From NCBI GenBank assembly GCA_003520105.1, contig DOVL01000064.1, forward strand, positions 1-13,677: a stretch of DNA of 13,677 bases, written 5' to 3'. The translations under genes and the position numbers were made by a program. Position 1 is the stretch's first letter; every line of letters begins with the position of its first letter. This document shows positions 1-7,634 of the stretch, piece by piece. The notes beneath the pieces were generated by a model. That model had not been told where the DNA came from. It saw only the letters and a list, made by a program, of their open reading frames with translations, and ran no database searches. The stretch is from Lachnospiraceae bacterium (lineage in GTDB: Bacteria > Bacillota > Clostridia > Lachnospirales > Lachnospiraceae).

Positions 1-1501
1 TGATCTCAGGATCATGATTTCTTACGGCACCTGAAGAAAGCTCGATTCCATTACATACAAGGTCGTACTGATCAGCCATAATGCTGAGTGGATCAACCTC
101 ACCCTTCTCTGCCTGCTCAAGGATCTCCTTGCCACCGATAGGCATTGAGAATGGATTGTGGCAGAACTCAAGAAGTCCTGACTCCTCACCGATCTCATAC
201 ATAGGGAAGTCAACGATCCAGCAGAACTCATATCTTTCCTTGTCCATATGGCCTTCACACTCAGCACCGAGCATCTTAACAGCCACACCGGCAATCTTCT
301 GTGCAAGCGTCTTCTTACCTGCGCCTACAACTACGAGAGTATTTGGTGCAAGGTTAAGCTTAGTCTTGATAGCTTCAGCTGTAGCAGGATCTGCATTGAC
401 AAACTTAGCGATACCGCCGGCGATCGCACCGGTCTCATCGCACTTGAACCAATATGCCTTGGCACCTGCCTGTACCTCTATATTTGCGCAGATTGCATCG
501 ATCTGCTTTCTTGTAAGCTTGCAATCAGAAACAGGAACAGCCTTTACAACGTTATCCTTGAACGGCTCAAATCCGCAGTCAGCCAGTTCCTCTGTAAGAT
601 CACTTACTCTGAGGTCGATACGAAGGTCCGGCTTATCTGTTCCGAACTCATCCATAGCCTGAAGATAAGGAATCCTCTGGAATGGTGACTCTGAAGCTAT
701 ATTATATGTTCCGTATTTTGCAAAAATAGGTGGAAGAACGTCCTCTATGATAGCAAATACATCTTCCTTGGAAGCAAATGCCATCTCCATATCAAGCTGA
801 TAGAACTCTCCCGGTGAACGGTCTCCTCTCGCATCCTCATCTCTGAAGCAAGGTGCGATCTGGAAATATCTGTCAAAGCCTGCAGTCATAAGAAGCTGCT
901 TGAACTGCTGTGGTGCCTGTGGAAGTGCGTAGAACTTGCCCGGATGCTTTCTTGCCGGAACAAGGTAGTCTCTTGCGCCCTCAGGTGATGAAGCAGTAAG
1001 GATAGGAGTTGTGATCTCCAGAAAACCATGCTCGATCATTGCACTTCTGAGAGCAGCAACAACGTTGCATCTCATAACGATATTGTTCTTAACTGCCGGA
1101 TTACGAAGATCCAGATAACGATATTTAAGTCTGAAGCTCTCATCAGCCTCCCTTGAACGATTGATCTCAAAAGGAAGCTCTGCGTGACGGTTTCTTCCGA
1201 GAACCTCAATGGCCTCAGGAACAACCTCGATCTCGCCTGTTGGGATGTTCTTATTGACACTGCTTCTCTCACGAACCGTACCGGTGATCTGAAGTGTCGA
1301 CTCCTTATTCAGAGGCTTGATGATCCCCATCATCTCCTCATTCTCGATAACAACCTGAGTTGTTCCGTAAAAATCACGCATTACAACGAAGGCAAGGTTT
1401 CCGCCGACCATTCTGACATTCTCCATCCAGCCGACAATCGTTACCTTCTGTCCTGCATTTTCTTTTCTAAGCTCGCCGCAAGTATGCGTTCTAGACTGCA
1501 T
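1..1501 (-). CDS. aspS: Aspartate-tRNA ligase (AspRS), bacterial type, 3' end off the left edge
   Basis: This enzyme charges tRNA-Asp with aspartate using ATP in the cytoplasm. I read 500 in-frame codons from the ATG at 1501 to the left edge with no stop; bacterial AspRS is about 590 residues, so roughly the last 90, including class II motif 3, are missing from the window. Visible parts are an N-terminal OB-fold anticodon-binding domain (about residues 1-105, starting MQSRTHTCGELR), the catalytic core with LPQAPQQFKQLLM (193-205) and class II motif 2 FRDEDARGDRSPGEF (219-233), and the bacterial GAD-type insertion (about 300-420). A ribosome binding site AGAGAGG lies 9 bases upstream (1511-1517). 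The gene follows hisS after 106 bases with no terminator seen, so it is probably cotranscribed. At the position equivalent to E. coli Leu30, which separates tRNA-Asp-specific from relaxed enzymes, it has Gly33. Confidence 0.96.
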   Translation of the reverse strand, partial: MQSRTHTCGELRKENAGQKVTIVGWMENVRMVGGNLAFVVMRDFYGTTQVVIENEEMMGIIKPLNKESTLQITGTVRERSSVNKNIPTGEIEVVPEAIEVLGRNRHAELPFEINRSREADESFRLKYRYLDLRNPAVKNNIVMRCNVVAALRSAMIEHGFLEITTPILTASSPEGARDYLVPARKHPGKFYALPQAPQQFKQLLMTAGFDRYFQIAPCFRDEDARGDRSPGEFYQLDMEMAFASKEDVFAIIEDVLPPIFAKYGTYNIASESPFQRIPYLQAMDEFGTDKPDLRIDLRVSDLTEELADCGFEPFKDNVVKAVPVSDCKLTRKQIDAICANIEVQAGAKAYWFKCDETGAIAGGIAKFVNADPATAEAIKTKLNLAPNTLVVVGAGKKTLAQKIAGVAVKMLGAECEGHMDKERYEFCWIVDFPMYEIGEESGLLEFCHNPFSMPIGGKEILEQAEKGEVDPLSIMADQYDLVCNGIELSSGAVRNHDPEI

Positions 1502-1540
1502 TTTTTTATTCCTCTCTAACTTATAATTTTATCTATTTTA

Positions 1541-1593
1541 TTAATTATGAATCTTTTATTTCTGTTTATTAATTGAATTATGATTCATAATCA
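1541..1593 (-). repeat. AT-rich inverted repeat in the aspS leader
   Basis: The arms ATTATGAATC (1544-1553) and GATTCATAAT (1582-1591) are perfect 10-bp reverse complements separated by 28 bases. In the minus-strand RNA the stem can gain one G-U and one U-A pair at its base. The right arm also belongs to a short 15-base palindrome with 7-bp arms around one base (1577-1591). The stem is AT-rich and has no U-run after it, so it is not a terminator. Its base ends about 40 bases before the aspS start. It could be a weak RNA structure, a protein-binding dyad, or chance in an AT-rich gap. No T-box signature is present. Confidence 0.35.
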
Positions 1594-1607
1594 TCTTTCG
1601 TATATAT

Positions 1608-2921
1608 TTAAATATCCCTGTCTGCAAAATATTCCACGATCTCTGTGTATCCCTCTGCAGATAACTGATCCTTCTGGAACTTCTTGTTCTTCTTCATCAT
1701 TACGATGTTGATGCATTTACCGGCAGCACGCTTCTCCTTTGCGATTGCAAGGATCTTCGCCATCTTGTCGGCAGGCATATTTTTCTCTATCATGAAGGCT
1801 GTCTTCTCAGCGCTTCCCGGAACCTTGAAATCTCTCTCAAGAAGGAGCATAACGATTCTCTCGAAACCGATTGAGAAGCCACAGGCAGGTGTTGACTGGC
1901 CTGTGAAACGTCCGATCATCTCGTCATAACGTCCGCCACCTCCGACAGATCCGCCGTATTCATCCATAGAAATCTCAAATATAGGTCCTGTATAATATGA
2001 CATTCCTCTTACAAGTGTAGGATCAAATGCCATCTTGAAATCAGCTTCCTTGGAAGCCTCAACATTCTCAATGATAAATGAAAGTCCGTCAGCCACATCA
2101 GCGCTGAGGAAATCTCCGAGAGTATCCTTAAGGAACTTTATTCCGGTGATATCAGGTGTAACCTTCTCGAAGAGGTCAAGATATTTATCAACCACTGCCT
2201 CGCTGTTTCCTACGGAAATAAGTTCCTCCCTCACACCGTCAAGACCGATCTTGTCCATCTTGTCGAGGGTAATGAAAATGCCATCGTAATCAACTGTGTC
2301 AGCAGCTTTACTTTCCGCTTCACCGTCTTCCGCTGCAGGAGCTGCCACAGGAACAAAGCCTGCATAGTCAACCATCGCACGAAGGATACGTCTGTCATTT
2401 ATTCTTATAGTGAAATTGTTAAAATCAAGTTTGCCAAGGAGAGTCGATGTTGCAAGGATAAGCTCGATCTCAGCCAGATTGGTAGGCTCGCCGAGGATAT
2501 CGATATCGCACTGCATGAACTGTCTGTAACGACCCTTCTGTGGTCTGTCGGCACGCCATACATTTCCCATCTGAAGTGCCTTGAACGGGCTCGGAAGTTC
2601 ATTGGAATTATTTGAATAAAATCTGCAAAGAGGAACTGTCAGGTCATATCTGAGTCCTCCGTCCACAAGATCGGCTGCGCTCTGTGCATCCTCAAGACGA
2701 AGCTTCTCACCTCTCTTAAGTATCTTAAAAATAAGCTTCTCGTTCTCGCCGCCCTGTTTTGAAGAGAGGTTCTCGATATGCTCTACGCAAGGTGTCTCAA
2801 CAGAAGTAAAACCAAACTTCTTGTAGGTTTCCTTGATGAGGCCTATCGCATAGTCTCTGATCTCCATCTCTCTGGGAAGGATGTCTTTCATACCTGTCAC
2901 AGGTTTCTTCTTCATTGCCAT
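1608..2921 (-). CDS. hisS: Histidine-tRNA ligase (HisRS)
   Basis: This is a class II synthetase that charges tRNA-His. The 437-residue protein has RYDLTVPL (91-98), motif 2 from GNVWRADRPQKGRYRQF into MQCD (119-139, arginine 123), the histidine-binding LVRGMSYYTG (293-302), the glycine run near 324-330, and motif 3 ACGFSIGFERI (346-356, arginine 355). Three things are unusual: motif 2 continues as QCDIDILG rather than the common bacterial HQFGVE form; an Ala/Glu-rich stretch (about 189-211) sits in the insertion domain; and the C-terminal anticodon-binding region (about 370-437) is short and divergent. The start ATG at 2921 is supported by AGGAGG (2931-2936) 9 bases upstream; a second ATG lies two codons in. 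The 123-base gap from hemZ holds a 23-bp inverted repeat. aspS follows, a common pairing in Firmicutes. Confidence 0.96.
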   Translation of the reverse strand: MAMKKKPVTGMKDILPREMEIRDYAIGLIKETYKKFGFTSVETPCVEHIENLSSKQGGENEKLIFKILKRGEKLRLEDAQSAADLVDGGLRYDLTVPLCRFYSNNSNELPSPFKALQMGNVWRADRPQKGRYRQFMQCDIDILGEPTNLAEIELILATSTLLGKLDFNNFTIRINDRRILRAMVDYAGFVPVAAPAAEDGEAESKAADTVDYDGIFITLDKMDKIGLDGVREELISVGNSEAVVDKYLDLFEKVTPDITGIKFLKDTLGDFLSADVADGLSFIIENVEASKEADFKMAFDPTLVRGMSYYTGPIFEISMDEYGGSVGGGGRYDEMIGRFTGQSTPACGFSIGFERIVMLLLERDFKVPGSAEKTAFMIEKNMPADKMAKILAIAKEKRAAGKCINIVMMKKNKKFQKDQLSAEGYTEIVEYFADRDI

Positions 2922-2939
2922 TTATTATTTCCTCCTGAT

Positions 2940-3012
2940 GATTCGCGTAGCAGTATGCCCTCTCGGTTGTAGCTGTCGAATACGCCCTCGAGGGCATACT
3001 GCTACGCGAATC
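2940..3012 (-). repeat. Perfect 23-bp inverted repeat with 27-base spacer, against the hisS ribosome binding site
   Basis: Bases 2940-2962 and 2990-3012 are exact reverse complements over 23 bp (GATTCGCGTAGCAGTATGCC and so on), with a 27-base spacer at 2963-2989. A nearly identical third copy of the inner end, TACGCCCTC (2981-2989), abuts the right arm, so that arm could instead fold with the spacer copy in a hairpin closed by wobble pairs. Downstream on the minus strand the arm ends 3 bases before AGGAGG of hisS. No T-run follows on either strand, so it is not an intrinsic terminator. It is richer in GC than the flanking AT-rich gap, which suggests an inserted palindromic (REP- or MITE-like) element or a structured leader. 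No clear target-site duplication is visible. The structure is directly seen; its function is unknown. Confidence 0.85.
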
Positions 3013-3044
3013 CATTATGTTTAAATATTTAAAATATCATTCCA

Positions 3045-4535
3045 TTACGAATTTATTCTTGTGTTTCCTACACTTTCTCTTTTCTTGTCGAGCATGTCCT
3101 CGATGCGCTCGATGTAATCATCGACATTCTTGCTGTTGGCGATGCGCTCAACGTTGCCCTTGAATGGATTGACGAGCTTGGTCGATGCACCGGCTCCGGC
3201 TCCGAAGATGTCGATCTTCTCTTCCATGATGAGCATATTGTAGAGGCATTCCGTGCCCGGCTTTGCGTAGCCGACATTTTCGAGATTGCCTGCAATATTC
3301 TTCTGCCTGTACATGTAGTAAGGCTTCATGCCCATGTGCTTCGCGTAGTCCGCTGCCATGATCTGCATTTCCTTCGCATCGTGGTTGATGTATTCCTGAT
3401 AGGTTGTGAGCTCCTCCTTAAGGTGAGCCGCTCTCTTAACAGCAAGGGAATGCACTGTAAGGCTCTCCGGTCTGAGCTTCTTCAGAATACTGAGAGTCTT
3501 CTCCATATTGCGCAGCTTCTCCATCGGAAGTCCGGCAATAATATCTGTATTTATATTGTCAAAACCATGCTTTCTGGCAAGCTCGAACGATCTGATAAAC
3601 TGTTCAGGCGTATGGTTCCTGCCGATTATGTGCAAGGTTTCTGTATTCATTGTCTGCGGGTTGATGCTTATCCTCGTTACACCGTGTTCCTTCATGATGT
3701 GAAGCTTGTCCTCGGTGATGCTGTCCGGGCGTCCCGCCTCGATAGTGTACTCCTTAAGATGCGATAAGTCAAAATATCTTACTGCTTCCGTCAGGAAATT
3801 GTCAAAGGAAAGCTCTCCCAGAGAGGTCGGCGTTCCTCCTCCGATATATATTGAAACAAGTCTGCGGTCTCTGTTCACGTATGAAATAAACTGCAGTTCC
3901 TTCGCGAGGGCAGCCAGATAATCCGGAACCCTGTATTTGTACTGTTGAATCGGAAATGTAGCAAAGGAACAATACAGGCACCTGCTCGGACAGAACGGAA
4001 TATGTATATAAAGCGCATAATCTCTGGTCGTCTGAATATCCTCTTGTACGAAAATGTCGGTCTCCCGCTTCGCAACCTTAAGTGCAAGCTCGGCCTTCTC
4101 GGTCGTCGCTGCATATCTTCTCTCGTAATCCGCGATGATGTCCTGATCGGTCTTGTTCTCCTTCAGCCCTTGCATCGCAATCTTGGTCGGTCTGACACCG
4201 GTCAGGCTTCCCCAAGGAAGCACTCTCTCCGTAAACTCGGAAAGTATCTGATAAGCCGCAAGCTTCAGTCTGTTTCTGAAGGACTTTCTGTCCTCGTAAT
4301 CGCCTGTGATATAAGCGAAGAACTTAACCTCAGCCTTCTCTTCTATCTTCAGCATCGATCTCTTCTCATTAAACAGCGCAGTAAAGCACAGGGTGAATTC
4401 ATTGTGAAGCTCCCGCCCTACGGACGCGACATCCACCGGTTTCATCACGGTAAGCTTCTCACCCGGATAAAATGCCATGATCATCGCACGAAGATCATTA
4501 TTATACAGTTCGCTGTTCTGTACGAGAAGGATCAT
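3045..4535 (-). CDS. hemZ: HemZ-type radical SAM protein (annotated coproporphyrinogen dehydrogenase)
   Basis: The protein belongs to the HemN/HemW/HemZ branch of radical SAM enzymes. Its 496 residues match the usual HemZ length of about 500. The 4Fe-4S ligands are in CPSRCLYC (cysteines 182, 186, 189), and the SAM-contacting glycine motif GGGTP is at 232-236. The N-terminal 165 residues are the HemZ-specific extension and contain LPWGSLTGVRPTK (106-118). HemZ is described as oxygen-independent coproporphyrinogen oxidase, but many anaerobic Clostridia carry it without a full haem pathway, so the true substrate here is uncertain. The ATG at 4535 follows the MBL stop by 8 bases, and its weak ribosome binding site GAGG overlaps that TGA stop, which indicates translational coupling. 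hisS lies downstream. Confidence 0.9.
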   Translation of the reverse strand: MILLVQNSELYNNDLRAMIMAFYPGEKLTVMKPVDVASVGRELHNEFTLCFTALFNEKRSMLKIEEKAEVKFFAYITGDYEDRKSFRNRLKLAAYQILSEFTERVLPWGSLTGVRPTKIAMQGLKENKTDQDIIADYERRYAATTEKAELALKVAKRETDIFVQEDIQTTRDYALYIHIPFCPSRCLYCSFATFPIQQYKYRVPDYLAALAKELQFISYVNRDRRLVSIYIGGGTPTSLGELSFDNFLTEAVRYFDLSHLKEYTIEAGRPDSITEDKLHIMKEHGVTRISINPQTMNTETLHIIGRNHTPEQFIRSFELARKHGFDNINTDIIAGLPMEKLRNMEKTLSILKKLRPESLTVHSLAVKRAAHLKEELTTYQEYINHDAKEMQIMAADYAKHMGMKPYYMYRQKNIAGNLENVGYAKPGTECLYNMLIMEEKIDIFGAGAGASTKLVNPFKGNVERIANSKNVDDYIERIEDMLDKKRESVGNTRINS

Positions 4536-4543
4536 ATTTTACC

Positions 4544-5176
4544 TCAGAAAAACATGTTTGTCTCTTTTTCTCTTCCGATCGTTGTGCGGGAATTGTGTCC
4601 CGGATAAACGACCGTTTCATCAGGAAGCGTAAAAAGCTTCTCTCTTATATTTGTCAGCAGTGCCTCGCCGTCGCCGGTCGGAAAATCCGATCTCCCGATG
4701 CTTCCGGCAAAGAGCGTGTCACCGTCAAACAGGTATCCGTTCTCTTCAAAATAGTAGCACATGCCACCCTTTGTATGGCCCGGAACCTCGATGCATTTTA
4801 TCGTCGTTCCGAGAAGCGAAAGCTCGTCGCCGTCCGAAACCAGTTCATCAGCCTTAAGTGATATCGGCTCATCAAACATCATTGAAAGATTTGCCGCCGG
4901 AGTTCTGAGGATATCCTCGTCATCCTTGCCGATCACAACAGGCACATCCGGATAAGCCTCCTTCAGCCCCGGAACCGCTCCCACATGGTCAAAATGTCCA
5001 TGCGTAAGAAATATCTTCACAAGCTTATACTGCTGATTCTTTATCATCCCGATAAGAAAGGAACTGTTGGCTGCAGGATCGATGATCACCGCTTCTCTGG
5101 TAGCTGTATTTACGACCGTGTAGCAGTTTGTCCCCAGATCACCCAGCATATTTGTAACTACGATTAAATTCTGCAT
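4544..5176 (-). CDS. Metallo-beta-lactamase fold hydrolase, glyoxalase II-like
   Basis: This is a 210-residue single-domain metallo-hydrolase. Zinc ligands are visible in THGHFDH (58-64; His59, His61, Asp63, His64), with His134 in VPGHTKGG, Asp153 in DGDTLF and His194 in YPGHNSRT. The GRSDFPTGD stretch (161-169) is typical of the small YcbL-like/GloC-like glyoxalase II group, which hydrolyses S-acylglutathione or other thioesters. Clostridia mostly lack glutathione, so the physiological substrate is unknown. The start has AAGGAGG (5181-5187) 4 bases upstream, a slightly short spacing. It lies between rel and hemZ. Many Firmicutes carry a D-aminoacyl-tRNA deacylase gene (dtd) just upstream of this position; here that gap is only 106 bases and holds no such gene. 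Confidence 0.92.
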   Translation of the reverse strand: MQNLIVVTNMLGDLGTNCYTVVNTATREAVIIDPAANSSFLIGMIKNQQYKLVKIFLTHGHFDHVGAVPGLKEAYPDVPVVIGKDDEDILRTPAANLSMMFDEPISLKADELVSDGDELSLLGTTIKCIEVPGHTKGGMCYYFEENGYLFDGDTLFAGSIGRSDFPTGDGEALLTNIREKLFTLPDETVVYPGHNSRTTIGREKETNMFF

Positions 5177-5282
5177 ATTTCCTCCTTATCTTCTGTATAT
5201 CATCAGATGATCAACATACATCCGACCATCTCTCATTTATTCTTCGTTCAACATAGCTGCGTATCATTCACGTTTTCACACA

Positions 5283-7634
5283 TCAGCCGCGCGTACGCTC
5301 GATATCAATAACGCCCTCGACATTACGAAGCTTGGCAGTGATCCATGCAAGCTGCTCCTTTGAACGAATACCGAACTGCATGGTGACAGTCGCCTTGCCC
5401 TGCTTATTGATTCGGACATTTACGCCCTTCAGGTCAATCTTCGCCTCGTTAAATATCTTGGAAATATCGAAGAGCATACCCTGACGATTAACGGTGTAAA
5501 TATTAATCTCAGTGGTGAATTCCTTCTCTTCTCCGCTCTCGCTGCTGTCTATCCATTCCGCATCGATAAGTCGGGTCCTCTCATTCTCCTCCATGCAGAG
5601 AACGTTGATACAATCAGTTCTGTGGATAGATACGCCACGACCTCTCGTAACGAAGCCAACGATCTCATCTCCCGGAACCGGAGAACAGCACTTCGAAAAT
5701 CTTACAGCCACATCGTCGATGCCCTTAACCTTGATGCTTCCCTTCGGAATATCATAATGGTCATGGCTTCTTCTAAGCTCAGCAAGCACATCATCGTCAG
5801 TCTTGTTGGCTTCCTTCTCTTTGTTGATCTCTTCAAGAAGACGGTTAACAACCTGTCCCTCCTTGATACCGCCGTGACCAACGGCAGCCATAAGAGAATC
5901 CCAGTCAGGGAAATTGTATTTTTTAAGAACCTTTTCCTGATAAGAAGCCTGAAGTATCTCGGAAAGGTCTATATTCTTGTTCTTGCAGTAATCCTCAACG
6001 GCATTCTTGCCCTTGATGATATTATCCGCCTTGTGTTCCTGACGGAACCACTGATTTATCTTGGTACGAGCCTGTGAGCTCTTAACTATGTTCAGCCAGT
6101 CCATTGACGGACCGCGTGAATTCTGTGAGGTTATGATCTCAACCCTGTCGCCGCTGTGAAGCTTGTATTCGATAGGCACCTGTCTGCCGTTTACTCTTGC
6201 GCCGACCATGCGGTTTCCGACCGCGGTATGCACAGCATAAGCAAAATCAATAGGCGTCGAACCGGTTGGCAGCGACTTAACATCACCATCCGGAGTGAAA
6301 CAGTAAACCTGATCCTGGAAGATATCCAGATCGGTCTTGACTGCGCTCATGAATTCTTTGTTGTCGCTTGTGTCATTCTGCCACTCAAGGATCTTGCGGA
6401 GCCAGTTCAGCTTCTCTTCCTCGCCGCTTACATTCGTACTTCCGCTTTCCTTGTATTTCCAATGTGCGGCAATACCGTATTCAGCGGTACGATGCATCTC
6501 GTAGGTTCTGATCTGAATCTCGAAAGGACGTCCGCCGTGGCCGATCAGAGTCGTATGAAGCGACTGATACATGTTAGCCTTAGGCATAGCGATGTAGTCC
6601 TTGAAACGTCCCGGAATAGGCTTGTATTTCTCATGAATGATACCGAGTGCCGCATAGCAGTCCCTGACGGTATCAACCTTGATCCTGAGGGCAAATATAT
6701 CGTATATCTGATCCAGGGTCTTGTCCTGGGTCTTCATCTTCTTAAAAATACTGAACAGATGCTTTACACGTCCGTCAATCTCAGCCTTGATGCCCGCTTC
6801 CTTGATGTATTCGCGCACCTCGGCAACCATCTCATTGATAAACTCTTCTCTCTCGGTAAGTCTCTCATCGATCTTGTTGCGAAGATCCATGTATACATCC
6901 GGATAGAGGTACTGCATGGAAAGGTCATCGAGCTCGATCTTGATCTTGCTGATACCAAGTCTGTGAGCGATCGGAGAATAAATATCCATCGTTTCACGAG
7001 CCTTCTCAACCTGCTTCTCATGAGACTGATACTGAAGCGTCCTGAGGTTGTGCAGACGGTCGGCAAGCTTAATGATTATGACTCTGATATCCTGAGCCAT
7101 GGCAAGGAACATCTTCCTGAGGTTCTCTGCCTGAAGTTCGATCTTGTCCTGAGAAAGATTCAATTTTGTAAGCTTTGTAACACCGTCAACGAGGAGGGCG
7201 ATCTCATCGGAAAATTCTCTCGCAAGTTCTTCCTTGGTAACAGCTGTATCCTCGATAACGTCATGCAGGAGGCCCGCAACTATGGTCTCCTTATCCATCT
7301 CAAGTTCTGCAAGGATGATACCTACGCAGATCGGATGGATGATGTAAGGCTCGCCGGATTTACGCTTCTGTCCGTGATGAGCCTCGTCGGCAAGTCTGTA
7401 GGCCTTCTCTATCATTGAGAAATCCTCTGACGGATGATAGAGTTTGATCTTCTCGATCAGTTCTCTGTAGAGGGTTTCCGGTGGAGTGAAATCAGCCGGG
7501 GTGTCCAGATCGCCTGCACGCTTACGGCCATAAACGTCGTAAACTATATTTATCGGCTGCGGTTCTGTCTTCGCCGCTACAACGTCACCTTCTGCGCCAG
7601 TTTCCTGAGTGACCTCCTTATTCTCTTCTGCCAT
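5283..7634 (-). CDS. relA: Bifunctional (p)ppGpp synthetase/hydrolase, long RSH type
   Basis: This enzyme makes and degrades the stringent-response alarmone (p)ppGpp. The 783-residue order is canonical: HD hydrolase domain with HDVIED (His124, Asp125), synthetase domain with RFKD (343-346), TGS domain (about 442-502), helical linker, zinc-finger segment (Cys649, Cys650, His671, Cys675) and ACT domain (about 713-780). The RxKD signature is the one known from bifunctional Rel enzymes, as opposed to the acidic ExDD of synthetase-only RelA. Both active sites look intact. About 50 acidic residues precede the first RSH helix (LYRELIEKI, 55-63), longer than in most homologues. The start is fixed by AAAGGAGGAA at 7641-7650. 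It sits downstream of apt, which is common in Firmicutes and fits control of purine nucleotide pools. No terminator was seen on either side. Confidence 0.97.
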   Translation of the reverse strand: MAEENKEVTQETGAEGDVVAAKTEPQPINIVYDVYGRKRAGDLDTPADFTPPETLYRELIEKIKLYHPSEDFSMIEKAYRLADEAHHGQKRKSGEPYIIHPICVGIILAELEMDKETIVAGLLHDVIEDTAVTKEELAREFSDEIALLVDGVTKLTKLNLSQDKIELQAENLRKMFLAMAQDIRVIIIKLADRLHNLRTLQYQSHEKQVEKARETMDIYSPIAHRLGISKIKIELDDLSMQYLYPDVYMDLRNKIDERLTEREEFINEMVAEVREYIKEAGIKAEIDGRVKHLFSIFKKMKTQDKTLDQIYDIFALRIKVDTVRDCYAALGIIHEKYKPIPGRFKDYIAMPKANMYQSLHTTLIGHGGRPFEIQIRTYEMHRTAEYGIAAHWKYKESGSTNVSGEEEKLNWLRKILEWQNDTSDNKEFMSAVKTDLDIFQDQVYCFTPDGDVKSLPTGSTPIDFAYAVHTAVGNRMVGARVNGRQVPIEYKLHSGDRVEIITSQNSRGPSMDWLNIVKSSQARTKINQWFRQEHKADNIIKGKNAVEDYCKNKNIDLSEILQASYQEKVLKKYNFPDWDSLMAAVGHGGIKEGQVVNRLLEEINKEKEANKTDDDVLAELRRSHDHYDIPKGSIKVKGIDDVAVRFSKCCSPVPGDEIVGFVTRGRGVSIHRTDCINVLCMEENERTRLIDAEWIDSSESGEEKEFTTEINIYTVNRQGMLFDISKIFNEAKIDLKGVNVRINKQGKATVTMQFGIRSKEQLAWITAKLRNVEGVIDIERTRG

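Noticed and set aside
81..662. A plus-strand ORF antisense to aspS
   Set aside because: The minus strand encodes continuous AspRS with conserved motifs; the plus-strand protein has no recognisable features.
1502..1607. T-box riboswitch controlling aspS
   Set aside because: The leader is only 106 bases with no T-box consensus and only AT-rich pairing.
2940..3012. The 23-bp inverted repeat as an intrinsic terminator for hemZ
   Set aside because: No T-run follows on either strand, the 27-base loop is long, and it is immediately followed by the hisS ribosome binding site.
2797..3015. A 72-codon minus-strand ORF beginning at the outer edge of the inverted repeat and overlapping the hisS start out of frame
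   Set aside because: No ribosome binding site precedes its ATG, and most of its unique part is simply the palindrome read as codons; it then overlaps hisS in another frame.
3020..3033. A perfect 14-bp palindrome TTTAAATATTTAAA
   Set aside because: It is pure A/T in an AT-rich gap, so chance is likely, and no promoter arrangement could be built around it.
2922..3044. T-box riboswitch controlling hisS
   Set aside because: The gap is too short for a normal T-box and lacks the conserved AGGGTGGNACCGCG sequence and a terminator/antiterminator pair.
6156..7418. A 420-codon plus-strand ORF antisense to rel
   Set aside because: It is a shadow of the well-supported rel gene: no ribosome binding site, no recognisable domain, and the opposite strand carries every conserved RSH motif.
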